Source: Clostridia bacterium
Lineage (GTDB): Bacteria > Bacillota > Clostridia > Christensenellales > Aristaeellaceae
DNA: 64,000 nt
NCBI GenBank assembly: GCA_017552535.1
Contig: JAFZPV010000035.1
Span: forward strand, 1-64,000
Direction of reading: 5' to 3'
Positions 35,787 to 44,916 of the stretch are shown here, piece after piece. The notes beneath the pieces are model-generated. The model made no database searches. It was not told the DNA's origin and was given only the letters and a program-made list of their open reading frames with translations. Each line of letters starts with the position of its first letter. Position 1 is the first letter of the stretch. Position numbers and translations under genes: made by a program.

Positions 35787-35924
35787 ATGGATCTTCACGG
35801 TTTTAAAGACGTGGCGGAGAATTACGACCGGTACCTCGAGGCGATGTACGACCACGACGACCACCACGCGATCTTTCAGGAGTTTTATCTGAAGCTGGCA
35901 AAACCATACGGCGGTGGATGCTAA
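35787..35924 (+). pseudogene. Truncated methyltransferase gene (5' fragment)
   Basis: Only 45 codons remain: MDLHGFKDVAENYDRY, then DDHHAIFQEFYLKLAKPYG. This is the N-terminus typical of a class I methyltransferase, and the SAM-binding motif that should follow PYG is missing: the frame ends after three more residues, and sequence composition drops in GC at the same point. The break near 35915 therefore looks like an insertion or deletion junction with the segment that carries the MFS gene. A ribosome binding site is still present. Confidence 0.65.
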
Positions 35925-36154
35925 ATGCCACATTTAAAACGAACGGAGTATTATAAAACCTTCGGCAAAGCAGCGTAGAATAAGGCTTTCCTCAGGCTCA
36001 GAAGAGGAGACTCCTCATTTTAATAAACTTCTATCCGCATAAGTGAGTTCCATACTGAAGTGGTGAGTAATGCTTTCGTGGCCCCGAAAGCAGGAAACAG
36101 AGCCGCTGTTAGTCGCTCCGTTTTGCTTGATGTGGGTAACATCCTCATAACCCT

Positions 36155-37447
36155 TCAAGTCCTTTGGTTTGTATCTACGCGCGGCAACTTGAACACTATG
36201 GTCCTGACATACAATATCAGAGCTGCTATCAGCAAAAACGAAACCATTGACAGGATCTGCTGGGCATATACAGTGCGGCCGAGTATCATGCTGCCGCGTG
36301 CCTGCACTGAGCGGACGACCGCGCTTCCAAGCAGTGAAACAAGAAAGCCGACGGCTCCGCTGACGGCACTCTTCGCTCCCAGCGCATAAGCAAAGAGTTC
36401 TTTGTCGATATACTCGTATGTGATGTTCACAAGGCCGCCGTTGATCGAAGCATATGCAATCGCATTCAGAACGGCATATACGACGTATAGCATGCGGGTT
36501 GAGCCGGGATGGGCGAATGAACATATCAGAAAACCGGCGGCAGCCAACATAAAGCCGGAAGCAAGTGCTTTTGCGAATCCCTGCCTGTCAGCATAGCGTC
36601 CGTAGACAGGTGAAATGAGTGCCCGCGAAACGCCGGAAACGATGCCGATCAAAGAGACGGCTGTGAGTGAAAAACCCAGTTCGCCGATCAGATAGGTGCC
36701 GAAGTAGGGAGTGGAAATGTATATGGCCGATTTCCATATGATATCGACGAGCAGCAGCTTTCTGAAAACATGATTCGATGTGATCAGTGAACCTATCGTG
36801 CGTACCTGCTGCCCGAAAGAAACGGATTTTTCGCGGCTCTGCGGTGCGTCGTCAACCGATCTGATCAAAGCAGAACAGAGTACGGCAATGACGGCTATCG
36901 TTACGCCGCACAGTATAAAACCCGTACGCTCGCGGCCGATCTCGTTGAAATGATCTACAATCCGCCCCATGGCGAGGGTGAACAGCATACCTCCTATCAA
37001 CGATATGATCTCTTTCCGGGCGGTGAACCGTCCCCGTTCTCCCGGATCCACGAAGCCCATAAGCCAGTCGTATTTTACCGGATGTGCCAGGTTTTCAAGG
37101 AAATACGCACCCAGTATCATAAAAACGAACAGCGCAGTTCTGACTCCCTGCGAAATGGGAATAAACGGGATCAGATACAGGGAAGAAAACATAAGCTGGT
37201 TAACGGCGATCAGCGTAACGACCGTGCGCCGCACAGAACGTCCCGGCTTTATCAGCATTCCCGAAAACAGCTGCGATACGCATGACAATGAGATGATCGA
37301 AGATACGACCCCGGTCACTGCGTCCGATACCCCAACCTGTTTGAGTATTGCCGCCAGGAACGCACCGGTGACCAAAAGACTAATCAGGTACTCAAGCAGC
37401 GAGAAAACAATAAAGGCGTTACGGCAGTATCGTCCCCGAGCAGGCAT
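36155..37447 (-). CDS. Major facilitator superfamily transporter
   Basis: 430-residue integral membrane protein with about twelve hydrophobic segments. The cytoplasmic loop motifs are loose (LIKPGRSVRRTVVTL after TM2, GRYADRQGFAKAL in the second half). The loop RFTARKEIISLIGG and the segment YDWLMGFVDPGERG are features shared with uncharacterised MFS proteins from Firmicutes; the substrate is unknown, possibly a sugar given the neighbours. The ATG at 37447 was chosen because GGGAG is seven bases upstream; the in-frame ATG at 37474 has none. Lower GC and different codon use than its neighbours, next to a truncated gene, suggest lateral acquisition. Confidence 0.8.
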   Translation of the reverse strand: MPARGRYCRNAFIVFSLLEYLISLLVTGAFLAAILKQVGVSDAVTGVVSSIISLSCVSQLFSGMLIKPGRSVRRTVVTLIAVNQLMFSSLYLIPFIPISQGVRTALFVFMILGAYFLENLAHPVKYDWLMGFVDPGERGRFTARKEIISLIGGMLFTLAMGRIVDHFNEIGRERTGFILCGVTIAVIAVLCSALIRSVDDAPQSREKSVSFGQQVRTIGSLITSNHVFRKLLLVDIIWKSAIYISTPYFGTYLIGELGFSLTAVSLIGIVSGVSRALISPVYGRYADRQGFAKALASGFMLAAAGFLICSFAHPGSTRMLYVVYAVLNAIAYASINGGLVNITYEYIDKELFAYALGAKSAVSGAVGFLVSLLGSAVVRSVQARGSMILGRTVYAQQILSMVSFLLIAALILYVRTIVFKLPRVDTNQRT

Positions 37448-37560
37448 AAAGTCACTCCCTGTATCAGTGTTCATATATACGGATGTCAAGGCCGTACCAT
37501 TTGGGCCATGAACAGATCCAACTATACCGGACCTGGTGTAAACAGCATCCGACGGATATC

Positions 37561-39822
37561 CTATTCCCCTTTGTGCTTGCCTGGGTTTTCGCCTTCCGCG
37601 CGGACGTATGCCCGCCGGAATGTCTTTACGCTGGCATAGCCCACCTCTTCTGCGGCCTGAGCTATGGTCATGCCCGGAACGGAAAGCAGCTTCTGCGCCT
37701 GTTCGATCCTCACAGAGTTTATGAACTCCAGCAGGCTGCGGCCGGTGCGGGATTTGTACAGGGTGGAGAGATATTTCGGCGTGAGTCCGAAGGCTTCGCC
37801 GATCATTCCGAGGCTGAGATTCACGTCTTTGTAATGCGCGCGAATGTATTCCTCCAGCTGAGGGGAAAGCTCATCATGCGCTTCGGACGCCGCTGTGCCG
37901 GAGGCATCCACGCCGCATCGGCGCCTTATAAAGCAGTCCATCGCCCGCATGACGTCCTCTTCCGAGTCAGCCTGAGCGACAGCCTGCATGGCCTTTTCGG
38001 CGTCTGCCGGACCGCCGCCCTCCATATCTGTGGATACGGCAAGTTTATACAGGAGATCCATCGCGGAGAGCCTGCATATCTGGAGGCTTTCTCCCCGCGT
38101 GATCAGCGCAGGCAGAAGGGAGGAGGCGTCGGCGTATCTTCCGGCCTCCAGTGCCTCCGCCATGATGTGCGCCGGATCTGCCGTATCTTTTCCCGCCTGC
38201 GCGCTGATGTGCACGATGCCGCTTTCGCTGGTAACGTACTGGTATTCCATGAAGGCGAGCATGTTGGCGTACGCCGGCCTGAGATCTTCGAATATGTCCA
38301 CCGGTTCCGTCACCAGGGCGGATACGCGCATTCCGGCGGGCGTTTGGGCCTCCGAGAGGATGTAAGGCAGCTTTTCGTCCGCCACGGACGCGAAATCTTC
38401 CGACCGGGCGGCATCCAGGATCAAAAGCCAGGTCTGGATCTGCGCGCTTTGCAGGTTCAGCCCCGTGCAGTCTCCGATAAAGACTCTGGCAAACAGATCC
38501 TCGATGCGCGAAAAACACATGTCCCGTTCCATCGCGAAAGCGCGCTCGTCTTCTCCGTCGCCTTCCGCGAGCATGAACCCGATGAGCGCGTATCGCCTGC
38601 CGGTGGTGTCTATGCCCAGGAACGACTGCATGTCCGGCTCGGGGAGAAGGCTGTCGGTGCCCTGGATATAGGAGAGAAGATAGTGGCGGCGGAACAGGTC
38701 GTTCTGCGTGGTCAGGGAATGCTCGATGCGTTCCTTTTTGCTCTGCATCTCCAGCCACGCGTTCTGGATGAGTTCAAACTCGTTTTCGCCTTCCGCGCTG
38801 CCGCCGCTGATCAGGTCAAGCGTGCGCGCGATGGGACGGTAATTGCGCCTGGACAAAACCACGCTCAGCAGAAGACCCGTCATGAGGGCTGCGGCGATGG
38901 CGATCAGGGAAATGTGGGTCACATAGTCGCGCCTGGCCCAGAACTGCGTGACCGGCGAGATCAGGGCAAACTTCCAGCCGTTCACTTCGGAAGCGGTCAT
39001 GGTGCCGAGGTAAGCCGTACCGTTCAGCTTTACCGAAATCTCTTCCACACCGTCTGTCACGGAAGAAAGGAGGTTCGCTGGGATCTCCTGCCCGGACGGA
39101 GAATGCAGGATCACCCGGCCGTTTTCGTCCAGGATCAGAAAAACGCTGTCTTCTTCGCCCGAAAAGCCGCAAAGTTCCATGAGCTTTTCCACGGGCATGG
39201 ACACGAACGCGGTCACATCCCGGTCGCCCAGCTGCCGGAAAGAAGAGGTGAAGGTGCGGATATATGTGACCTGCAGGGTGTTGGGACGTCGGTAGCTGTA
39301 GCGCATGCCCGTATCGAAGCGCCCCGCGTAGGACACGGTGTTCATGGCGTCCAGAAAATCGTCGGCGCTATAGGGTGAAGAGCGCATGAGCCGCAGGGCT
39401 ACGCCCAGTGCGCGGGCGGGATTCGATGTGGAACCGGTAAGCACGAAGCCGCGTTCGTGCAGGTACAGAAGCACCTCGTAATCGAAAATGCTGTCCTCAT
39501 GCGCGCGGAGCACCCGCAGTACATCGGGCAGATCATAGTAAAACTCGGGCTCGCGGCTCTGCATCCCGATGGTCTTCAGCACGAGCTCCGTGCCGAATAC
39601 GGACTGGCTGGTTGTGATCAGCTGCTGAAAGGCGCTGTCCGCCCTGGCCGCCGCTGAATTGAGGGAGAGCCGGCTGGAAGAAAAGATCTCGTCCCGTATC
39701 GCCGAATTGGTATAGGAATAGCTGACGCCCAGTCCGGCCAGCGGGACGACGAGCACCAGCAGAAAAGAAATAAGCAGCGCGCTGAGCGCTTTGCGCCTGG
39801 GCGCGATCCTTACGTTCAGCAT
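37561..39822 (-). CDS. Membrane-anchored AraC-family sensor-regulator (YesN-like)
   Basis: 753 residues. Transmembrane helices at about 13-35 and 302-323 bracket an extracellular sensing domain (36-300) with the look of a dCache domain (SYTNSAIRDEIFSSSRLSL at its start). After TM2 comes a cytoplasmic linker region (330-650) and a C-terminal AraC-type double helix-turn-helix (about 655-753: VNLSLGMIGEAFGLTPKYLSTLYK and GMTIAQAAEEVGYASVKTFRRAYV are the two recognition regions, each within that span). Such regulators detect extracellular sugars and activate the divergent solute-binding-protein operon. The start at MLNVRI has GAGGT upstream; an earlier in-frame Met would include the promoter. Confidence 0.88.
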   Translation of the reverse strand: MLNVRIAPRRKALSALLISFLLVLVVPLAGLGVSYSYTNSAIRDEIFSSSRLSLNSAAARADSAFQQLITTSQSVFGTELVLKTIGMQSREPEFYYDLPDVLRVLRAHEDSIFDYEVLLYLHERGFVLTGSTSNPARALGVALRLMRSSPYSADDFLDAMNTVSYAGRFDTGMRYSYRRPNTLQVTYIRTFTSSFRQLGDRDVTAFVSMPVEKLMELCGFSGEEDSVFLILDENGRVILHSPSGQEIPANLLSSVTDGVEEISVKLNGTAYLGTMTASEVNGWKFALISPVTQFWARRDYVTHISLIAIAAALMTGLLLSVVLSRRNYRPIARTLDLISGGSAEGENEFELIQNAWLEMQSKKERIEHSLTTQNDLFRRHYLLSYIQGTDSLLPEPDMQSFLGIDTTGRRYALIGFMLAEGDGEDERAFAMERDMCFSRIEDLFARVFIGDCTGLNLQSAQIQTWLLILDAARSEDFASVADEKLPYILSEAQTPAGMRVSALVTEPVDIFEDLRPAYANMLAFMEYQYVTSESGIVHISAQAGKDTADPAHIMAEALEAGRYADASSLLPALITRGESLQICRLSAMDLLYKLAVSTDMEGGGPADAEKAMQAVAQADSEEDVMRAMDCFIRRRCGVDASGTAASEAHDELSPQLEEYIRAHYKDVNLSLGMIGEAFGLTPKYLSTLYKSRTGRSLLEFINSVRIEQAQKLLSVPGMTIAQAAEEVGYASVKTFRRAYVRAEGENPGKHKGE

Positions 39823-39855
39823 TTCAGGTGACCTCACACGGTTTGTGACAATGTC

Positions 39856-39884
39856 ATTATACACCCGCCGGGCTGCGTTTGCAA
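39856..39884 (-). promoter_or_regulatory. Promoter of the AraC-family sensor gene
   Basis: TTGCAA (39879-39884, minus), 17-base spacer, TATAAT (39856-39861). The sequence TGACAATGTCA (39846-39856) overlapping the -10 edge is a small palindrome and could be an operator. Confidence 0.7.
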
Positions 39885-39942
39885 ATCGCTTCTTCTGCTT
39901 TTTCACGTGCGCCATCCGACCCGATGGCCCCGGTCCTGCCGG

Positions 39943-39974
39943 GGGACAAAATGGAATATCCGTCCAATTGTCCC
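39943..39974 (+). promoter_or_regulatory. Candidate operator of the ABC importer operon
   Basis: Inverted arms GGGACAA (39943-39949) and TTGTCCC (39968-39974), 25 bases centre to centre, end one base before the -35 of the SBP promoter. This position suits an activator such as the divergent AraC-type protein. Confidence 0.45.
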
Positions 39975-40003
39975 TTGAAACCGGGCGTATGAATATTTAG
40001 TAT
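39975..40003 (+). promoter_or_regulatory. Promoter of the sugar importer operon
   Basis: TTGAAA (39975-39980), 17-base spacer, TAGTAT (39998-40003), 45 bases before the solute-binding protein start. The imperfect boxes fit an activated promoter. Confidence 0.55.
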
Positions 40004-40047
40004 AAGCTCAGCAGCATTCACTGCAAAACAGAATTGGAGGTATGACC

Positions 40048-41601
40048 ATGAAAAAGGCATTGCTTCTTCTCGTGACGATCGCCATGTTCATGACCTGCCT
40101 GCCTATGGCGGGCGCCGAAGGTACTGGCTATCCCTATGACGGGACCAACGAGCCCATCCGGATCCTCAGGGTGGCCGAGACCCGCGCGGTAGACGCCGGG
40201 TATTCGGGCTGGGGTGATACGCCCTTCTTTAAGACCTGGGTGGAGAAGAGCGGCATCAACGCCGAGGTCATCGAAGTCGCGGACGACGCGGGCATTATGC
40301 TCACGCTTTCCGCCGGCGATTATCCGGACGTCATCCTGATCTATGAGTCCGCCTACAACGGCGGCCTGAACGCACTCATCGAGGAGAACCTCGCCATCAA
40401 CTTAAGCGAGTACTCCGAGTACATGCCGGATTACGAGGCCATTCTGGACTCCCATCCTTCCTACCGTCCCTACGTGACGTATCAGGGCGGTGTAAGGTTC
40501 TTTGCCAACCTCATTTCTCCCGACAACATCGTGACCCGCTGGAGGGACATGGTGGTGCGCCAGGATATGCTGGACAAGCTGGACATGGAAGTGCCCACCA
40601 CCACCGACGAATTCTACGATCTGCTGTACGCGATGAAGAATGACCTGGGCGTAGAGAATCCGCTAATGGGCAACATGTGGCGTGATGTACTGTTCTATGA
40701 AGGCTTTGCCGCCACAGAATTCGGCATCCCCACCGCCGGCAGCTATCAGATCGACGGCCAGTATCATTACGGCGCCTACGAAGAGGGCTACAGAGGCCTG
40801 GTGAGCTACTACCACAAGCTGTACGAAGACGGCCTGCTCGACCCCAACTTCAAGACCACTGACGAGAGCACCTCTCAGGCCAGTCTGCTCAACGGCACCA
40901 CCGGCGTGCATCCCACCACCGGCGCGCGCATCAACACCATCAGTGCCAGGAGCGAAGATCCCGATTTCAAGCTGGTGGGCATCGGCTCCCTGAACGGAAG
41001 CGACGGCACCCGCGCCATGTTCTCGCAGCTCGATCCTCTCACACCCAAGCGCATCAACGCCTATGTGACCGCCGACAGCAAGCAGCCCGAACTGGCCGTG
41101 GCCTTCTTCAACTGGCTGTACACCGAGGAAGGCACCATCATCGCCAACTTCGGTCCCGAGGGACTGTGCTTCGAGTATGACGCGGACGGCAACCCCGTAC
41201 CCACGGATTACATGCTGAACAATCCGGACGGCATGAGCTTTGATAATATGCTGTATGCGCTGTCCATGGCAAACGGGCCTGTTTACGTGATCCGTGCCCT
41301 GTCCATGTTCCGCTTTGGCAAACCTGAGCAGCGGGCAGCGATGGAGGCCTGGGACCAGAACGACGCCGCGCTGTACAAGCTGCCGCCCTATTCCATCAAC
41401 GACAAGGCGCTGGCCGACGAAGATGCGGCGCTGTGGACCGACCTGAACACCTACATCAGGGAAAGCATGGTGCAGTTCGTTACCGGCGAGCTCAACACCG
41501 ATGAAGACTTCGACGCCTACATCGCCCAGCTCAAGTCCATGGGCATGGATCGTCTGATCGAGATCGAGCAGATCGCGCTTGACGAATACTACGCCAAGTA
41601 A
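40048..41601 (+). CDS. Extracellular solute-binding protein of a sugar ABC importer
   Basis: 517-residue secreted binding protein (family 1-like, LipO/YtcQ type) that should capture oligosaccharides for the two permeases downstream. The N-terminus MKKALLLLVTIAMFMTCLPM has a signal peptide ending in AGA-EG; the only Cys (17) lies in FMTC, not a good lipobox, so attachment to the membrane is not obvious. Segments GDYPDVILIYES, VRQDMLDKLDMEVPTTTDEFYDLL (begins about 170) and EDGLLDPNFKT are typical. GGAGG is seven bases before the chosen ATG. No ATPase gene is in the operon; as in many Clostridia a shared MsmK-type ATPase is probably used. Confidence 0.92.
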   Translation: MKKALLLLVTIAMFMTCLPMAGAEGTGYPYDGTNEPIRILRVAETRAVDAGYSGWGDTPFFKTWVEKSGINAEVIEVADDAGIMLTLSAGDYPDVILIYESAYNGGLNALIEENLAINLSEYSEYMPDYEAILDSHPSYRPYVTYQGGVRFFANLISPDNIVTRWRDMVVRQDMLDKLDMEVPTTTDEFYDLLYAMKNDLGVENPLMGNMWRDVLFYEGFAATEFGIPTAGSYQIDGQYHYGAYEEGYRGLVSYYHKLYEDGLLDPNFKTTDESTSQASLLNGTTGVHPTTGARINTISARSEDPDFKLVGIGSLNGSDGTRAMFSQLDPLTPKRINAYVTADSKQPELAVAFFNWLYTEEGTIIANFGPEGLCFEYDADGNPVPTDYMLNNPDGMSFDNMLYALSMANGPVYVIRALSMFRFGKPEQRAAMEAWDQNDAALYKLPPYSINDKALADEDAALWTDLNTYIRESMVQFVTGELNTDEDFDAYIAQLKSMGMDRLIEIEQIALDEYYAK

Positions 41602-41622
41602 ACCGTATCTGTATCATCCGAA

Positions 41623-41648
41623 AGCCGCGCGGGTTCGCCCGCGCGGCT
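41623..41648 (+). terminator. Hairpin between binding-protein and permease genes
   Basis: Perfect 11-bp stem AGCCGCGCGGG/CCCGCGCGGCT with a TTCG loop and no T run, 21 bases after the SBP stop. This is the usual arrangement in which the hairpin protects the binding-protein mRNA and lowers expression of the permeases. Confidence 0.7.
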
Positions 41649-41673
41649 GATACAGCGTAAGGAGGGAACGCAC

Positions 41674-42594
41674 ATGGCACAATCGTTTTCCAAGAGGTTC
41701 AAAAAGGATATGCGGCTCAACTGGAGCGCATATCTGCTGGTTCTGCCGGTGCTTTTGTACTATGCCATTTTCTGTTACAAGCCCATGTACGGCATCATCA
41801 TATCCTTTAAGGATTTCAGCCTCCGCAAGGGCATCGTCGGCAGTGAATGGGTAGGCCTTGTGTATTATAAGGACTTCTTTTCCTCCTACTACTTTCTGAG
41901 GCTGCTCAAAAACACGGTGGTGATCAGCGCGGCCTCCATCGCCGTAGGTTTCCCGATCCCGATCATCTTCGCGCTGCTTTTGAACGAAGTGCGTTCCAGG
42001 GCATACAAGCGCACGGTGCAGACAGTTTCCTACATGCCGCACTTTATCTCCATCGTGGTCATCTGCGCGCTGATCCGGCTGTTCACCGCAAACCACAGCC
42101 TGCTGACCACCTTCTTTTCGTACTTCGGCTATGACGACAGGTACGATATGCTGAACTACAAGGAATACTTCGTGCCCATATATGTGCTGAGCAACGTCTG
42201 GCAGAATACCGGCTGGAACTGCATCATCTATCTGTCCGCCCTCGCAGGAATCGACATGGAGCTGTATGAAGCCGCCCGCATCGACGGCGCGAACCGCTGG
42301 AAGCAGACGCTCCACGTCACGCTGCCCGGCATCGCCAACACCGTCATCCTTCTGTTCGTGCTTCGCCTGGGCTCCATCATGAGCGTGGGCTTTGAAAAGA
42401 TCATTCTGCTGTATAACGAAGGTGTATATGAAACTGCCGACGTTATATCGTCTTATACATACAGGCGCGGCCTCGTAAAGGGAGACTACGCCTACTCCGC
42501 CGCCATCGGCCTTTTCAATTCCGTCATAAACGTCATTTTCGTTTTGACCGCCAACAGGGCATCCAATCGCCTTGCGGGCGTGGGCCTATTCTGA
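41674..42594 (+). CDS. ABC sugar permease, LplB/YtcP-partner type (first subunit)
   Basis: 306 residues, six predicted membrane helices. The N-terminus KDMRLNWSAYLLVLPVLLYYAIFCYKPMYGI is that of LplB-type permeases, and the cytoplasmic EAA loop ELYEAARIDGANRWKQTLHVTLPGI (about 191-215) is intact for docking with the ATPase. AAGGAGG precedes the ATG. It forms a heterodimer with the product of the next gene, which starts 19 bases after its stop. Confidence 0.93.
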   Translation: MAQSFSKRFKKDMRLNWSAYLLVLPVLLYYAIFCYKPMYGIIISFKDFSLRKGIVGSEWVGLVYYKDFFSSYYFLRLLKNTVVISAASIAVGFPIPIIFALLLNEVRSRAYKRTVQTVSYMPHFISIVVICALIRLFTANHSLLTTFFSYFGYDDRYDMLNYKEYFVPIYVLSNVWQNTGWNCIIYLSALAGIDMELYEAARIDGANRWKQTLHVTLPGIANTVILLFVLRLGSIMSVGFEKIILLYNEGVYETADVISSYTYRRGLVKGDYAYSAAIGLFNSVINVIFVLTANRASNRLAGVGLF

Positions 42595-42613
42595 GAAGGG
42601 AGGCGCAGGAACC

Positions 42614-43510
42614 ATGAAGAAAAAAAGCACGCTGAAGCAGGAAGGCCGCGGCTATGAGGTGTTCCAGGTCTTTAACAACCTCTTTTTTGCGCTCGTGCTG
42701 TTCATTACCGCATACCCGATCTATTATGTGCTGATCGCGTCCTTCTCCAGTCCCTCCGGCCTTGCCGTGAACTACGGCTTTATCTGGCTGCCCATCAAGC
42801 CGTTCACGCTGGAAGCCTACCGGCGCGTGATCACCTACCGTCCCGTGATCCTCGGTTTCAAAAACACGTTCATCATCCTGGTGGCGGGACTTGCCCTCAA
42901 CATGGTGATGACTTCCATCGGCGCGTACTTTCTCTCCCTCAAAAACGTGATGTTCTCAAGGGTGATCGGCATGCTCATCCTGTTCACGATGTATTTCGGC
43001 GGAGGCCTGATACCTTCTTACCTGAACGTGCGTTCCCTCGGAATGCTCAACACCTACTGGGCCCTGATCATCCCGGGGGCGCTGAGCACATACAATATGC
43101 TTATCCTGCGTTCCGCTTTCGCGGGCGTTCCGGCAAGCCTGGTGGAAGCCGCCACGATTGACGGTGCAAAGCACTTTACGATCCTCAGGCGCGTGATGCT
43201 GCCGCTTACCGGCTCCACTCTGGCGGTGCTGGTGCTGTACTACGGCGTGGGACACTGGAACGCGTGGTTCAGCGCCTCGATCTATCTGCAGGACACCACA
43301 AAGTATCCCCTGGCTCTGGTGCTGAGGAACATCCTGATCAAGAGTCAGGACGCCGAGATGCGCCAGGGCGACGCGGGCAACGAACAGGGCTTTACCGACC
43401 TGATCAAGTACGCGCTGATCGTGGTGTCCACTTTCCCGATCCTGTGTTTGTATCCCTTCCTGCAGCGGTTCTTCGTAAAGGGCGTGATGATCGGCGCGCT
43501 GAAGGGATAG
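42614..43510 (+). CDS. ABC sugar permease, YtcP/LplC type (second subunit)
   Basis: 298 residues with six membrane helices, starting MKKKSTLKQEGRGYEVFQVF. The EAA loop is LVEAATIDGAKHFTILRRVMLPL (about 180-202). Segments PIYYVLIASFSSPSG and MYFGGGLIPSYL are characteristic of the carbohydrate uptake 1 family. The ATG at 42614 was chosen because GGAGG is upstream; an in-frame codon at 42572 would overlap the preceding gene. Confidence 0.93.
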   Translation: MKKKSTLKQEGRGYEVFQVFNNLFFALVLFITAYPIYYVLIASFSSPSGLAVNYGFIWLPIKPFTLEAYRRVITYRPVILGFKNTFIILVAGLALNMVMTSIGAYFLSLKNVMFSRVIGMLILFTMYFGGGLIPSYLNVRSLGMLNTYWALIIPGALSTYNMLILRSAFAGVPASLVEAATIDGAKHFTILRRVMLPLTGSTLAVLVLYYGVGHWNAWFSASIYLQDTTKYPLALVLRNILIKSQDAEMRQGDAGNEQGFTDLIKYALIVVSTFPILCLYPFLQRFFVKGVMIGALKG

Positions 43511-43558
43511 CAGGCTGTACCGCACAGTACGGGCAAAAGAATCATAAGGAGGACGGAA

Positions 43559-44869
43559 ATGGAGACCATCTTTTTTGATATGACTTCGGACTATGGCGCC
43601 TTCAAGCCGCTCAATGCCACCAACGGCGGCGCGGTGCACAAGCGCCACGCTGCCGATCAGTACCGCTCGAACTTTGAGGAATATAAACGCGCCCGCATTC
43701 CCTATGCCCGCAACCACGACAGCCAGGGGATGACCGCCTACGGCGGCACTTATTCCCACGATATCACCAAGCTGTTCCCCAGATTTGAAGCCGATCCTTA
43801 TGACCAGTCATCCTACGATTTCGCCTGCACGGACGAGGCTATCCTGGTCACCCTGGAGGCGGGCACGAAGACGTTCTTCCGGCTGGGCGAAGGCATAGAG
43901 CACGACATCAAAAAGCACGACACGCTGCCGCCGCCGGATTTCAGGAAGTGGGCGGTGATCTGCGAGCACGTGATCCGACATTATACCGAGGGCTGGGCGG
44001 ACGGTTTTCATCACGACATGCCTTACTGGGAGATCTGGAACGAGCCCGATCTGGACCCGGACGACAGCCCGAACAAGCGATGCTGGGGCGGCACGCGCGC
44101 GCAGTTCTTCGATATGTACGAAACGGCCGCAAAACACCTGAAGAAATGCTTCCCGCATCTTAAAATCGGCGGGCCTGCAAGCTGCGGCAACGAAGCCTGG
44201 TGCGAGGCGTTTCTGGCAGAAATGCGCAGACGCGGTGTACCCATGGATTTCTTCTCATGGCACATATACACAGCCAGGGCTGCTGAAATACACAAAAAGG
44301 CGTACAGAATGCGCGCGCTGCTGGACAAATACGGCTACACGGAAGCGGAAAGCATTTTGAACGAATGGAATTACAACAAAAACTGGACGGACCAGTACGT
44401 GTATTCCCTCAGGGTGATCCACTCCGTGAAAGGCGCGGCGTTCCTGATGGCCGGGATCAGCGGCTCCCAGGCCGCTCCGGTCGATATGCTGATGTATTAT
44501 GACACCCGCCCCTCGGCTTTTAACGGAGCCTTCGATTATTATACCCTGGAGCCGCTGAAAGGCTATTACGCGCTGTACTGGTACGGAATGTTCTATGACG
44601 GGTACCGGGAGAGACGCGCCGCGTCCCTTCCGCAGGACATCTACGCGCTGTGCGGAACAAACGATAGCGGAAAGCTCCTGTGCATCGTTACCTACTACAC
44701 CGACCTTGACGGTATGCCGGACAGGGAGATCGCTCTCGATTTCGGGCGCGGGGGCAGCTTCGAGATCCGGACGGTGGACGATGTGCGCACGGACGAGGCA
44801 AACATCGTGAACGGCACGCCCGTGCTGAAAATGAAGCCCAATTCGTTCTGTCTCGTTCGGGAGATATAG
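43559..44869 (+). CDS. Clan GH-A glycoside hydrolase, GH39-like
   Basis: 436 residues, no signal peptide. The acid/base segment is MPYWEIWNEPDLD with Glu162 and the nucleophile segment is ESILNEWNYN with Glu269, in the 4/7 arrangement of clan GH-A barrels. N-terminal NATNGGAVHKRHAADQY and RNHDSQGM, and a C-terminal beta-sandwich (LCIVTYYTDLDGMPDREIAL), match beta-xylosidase or alpha-L-iduronidase-like GH39 relatives. It probably hydrolyses the oligosaccharides delivered by the importer. AGGAGG precedes the ATG. Confidence 0.78.
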   Translation: METIFFDMTSDYGAFKPLNATNGGAVHKRHAADQYRSNFEEYKRARIPYARNHDSQGMTAYGGTYSHDITKLFPRFEADPYDQSSYDFACTDEAILVTLEAGTKTFFRLGEGIEHDIKKHDTLPPPDFRKWAVICEHVIRHYTEGWADGFHHDMPYWEIWNEPDLDPDDSPNKRCWGGTRAQFFDMYETAAKHLKKCFPHLKIGGPASCGNEAWCEAFLAEMRRRGVPMDFFSWHIYTARAAEIHKKAYRMRALLDKYGYTEAESILNEWNYNKNWTDQYVYSLRVIHSVKGAAFLMAGISGSQAAPVDMLMYYDTRPSAFNGAFDYYTLEPLKGYYALYWYGMFYDGYRERRAASLPQDIYALCGTNDSGKLLCIVTYYTDLDGMPDREIALDFGRGGSFEIRTVDDVRTDEANIVNGTPVLKMKPNSFCLVREI

Positions 44870-44916
44870 TGTAACCCTTTGTGGAAACGAGAAGAGCGCA
44901 TTTCAGGAGAACAGGA

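Noticed and set aside
36015..36524. 169-codon minus frame beneath the MFS gene end
   Set aside because: Cys/Arg-rich and overlapping the conserved C-terminal helices of the MFS gene in another frame.
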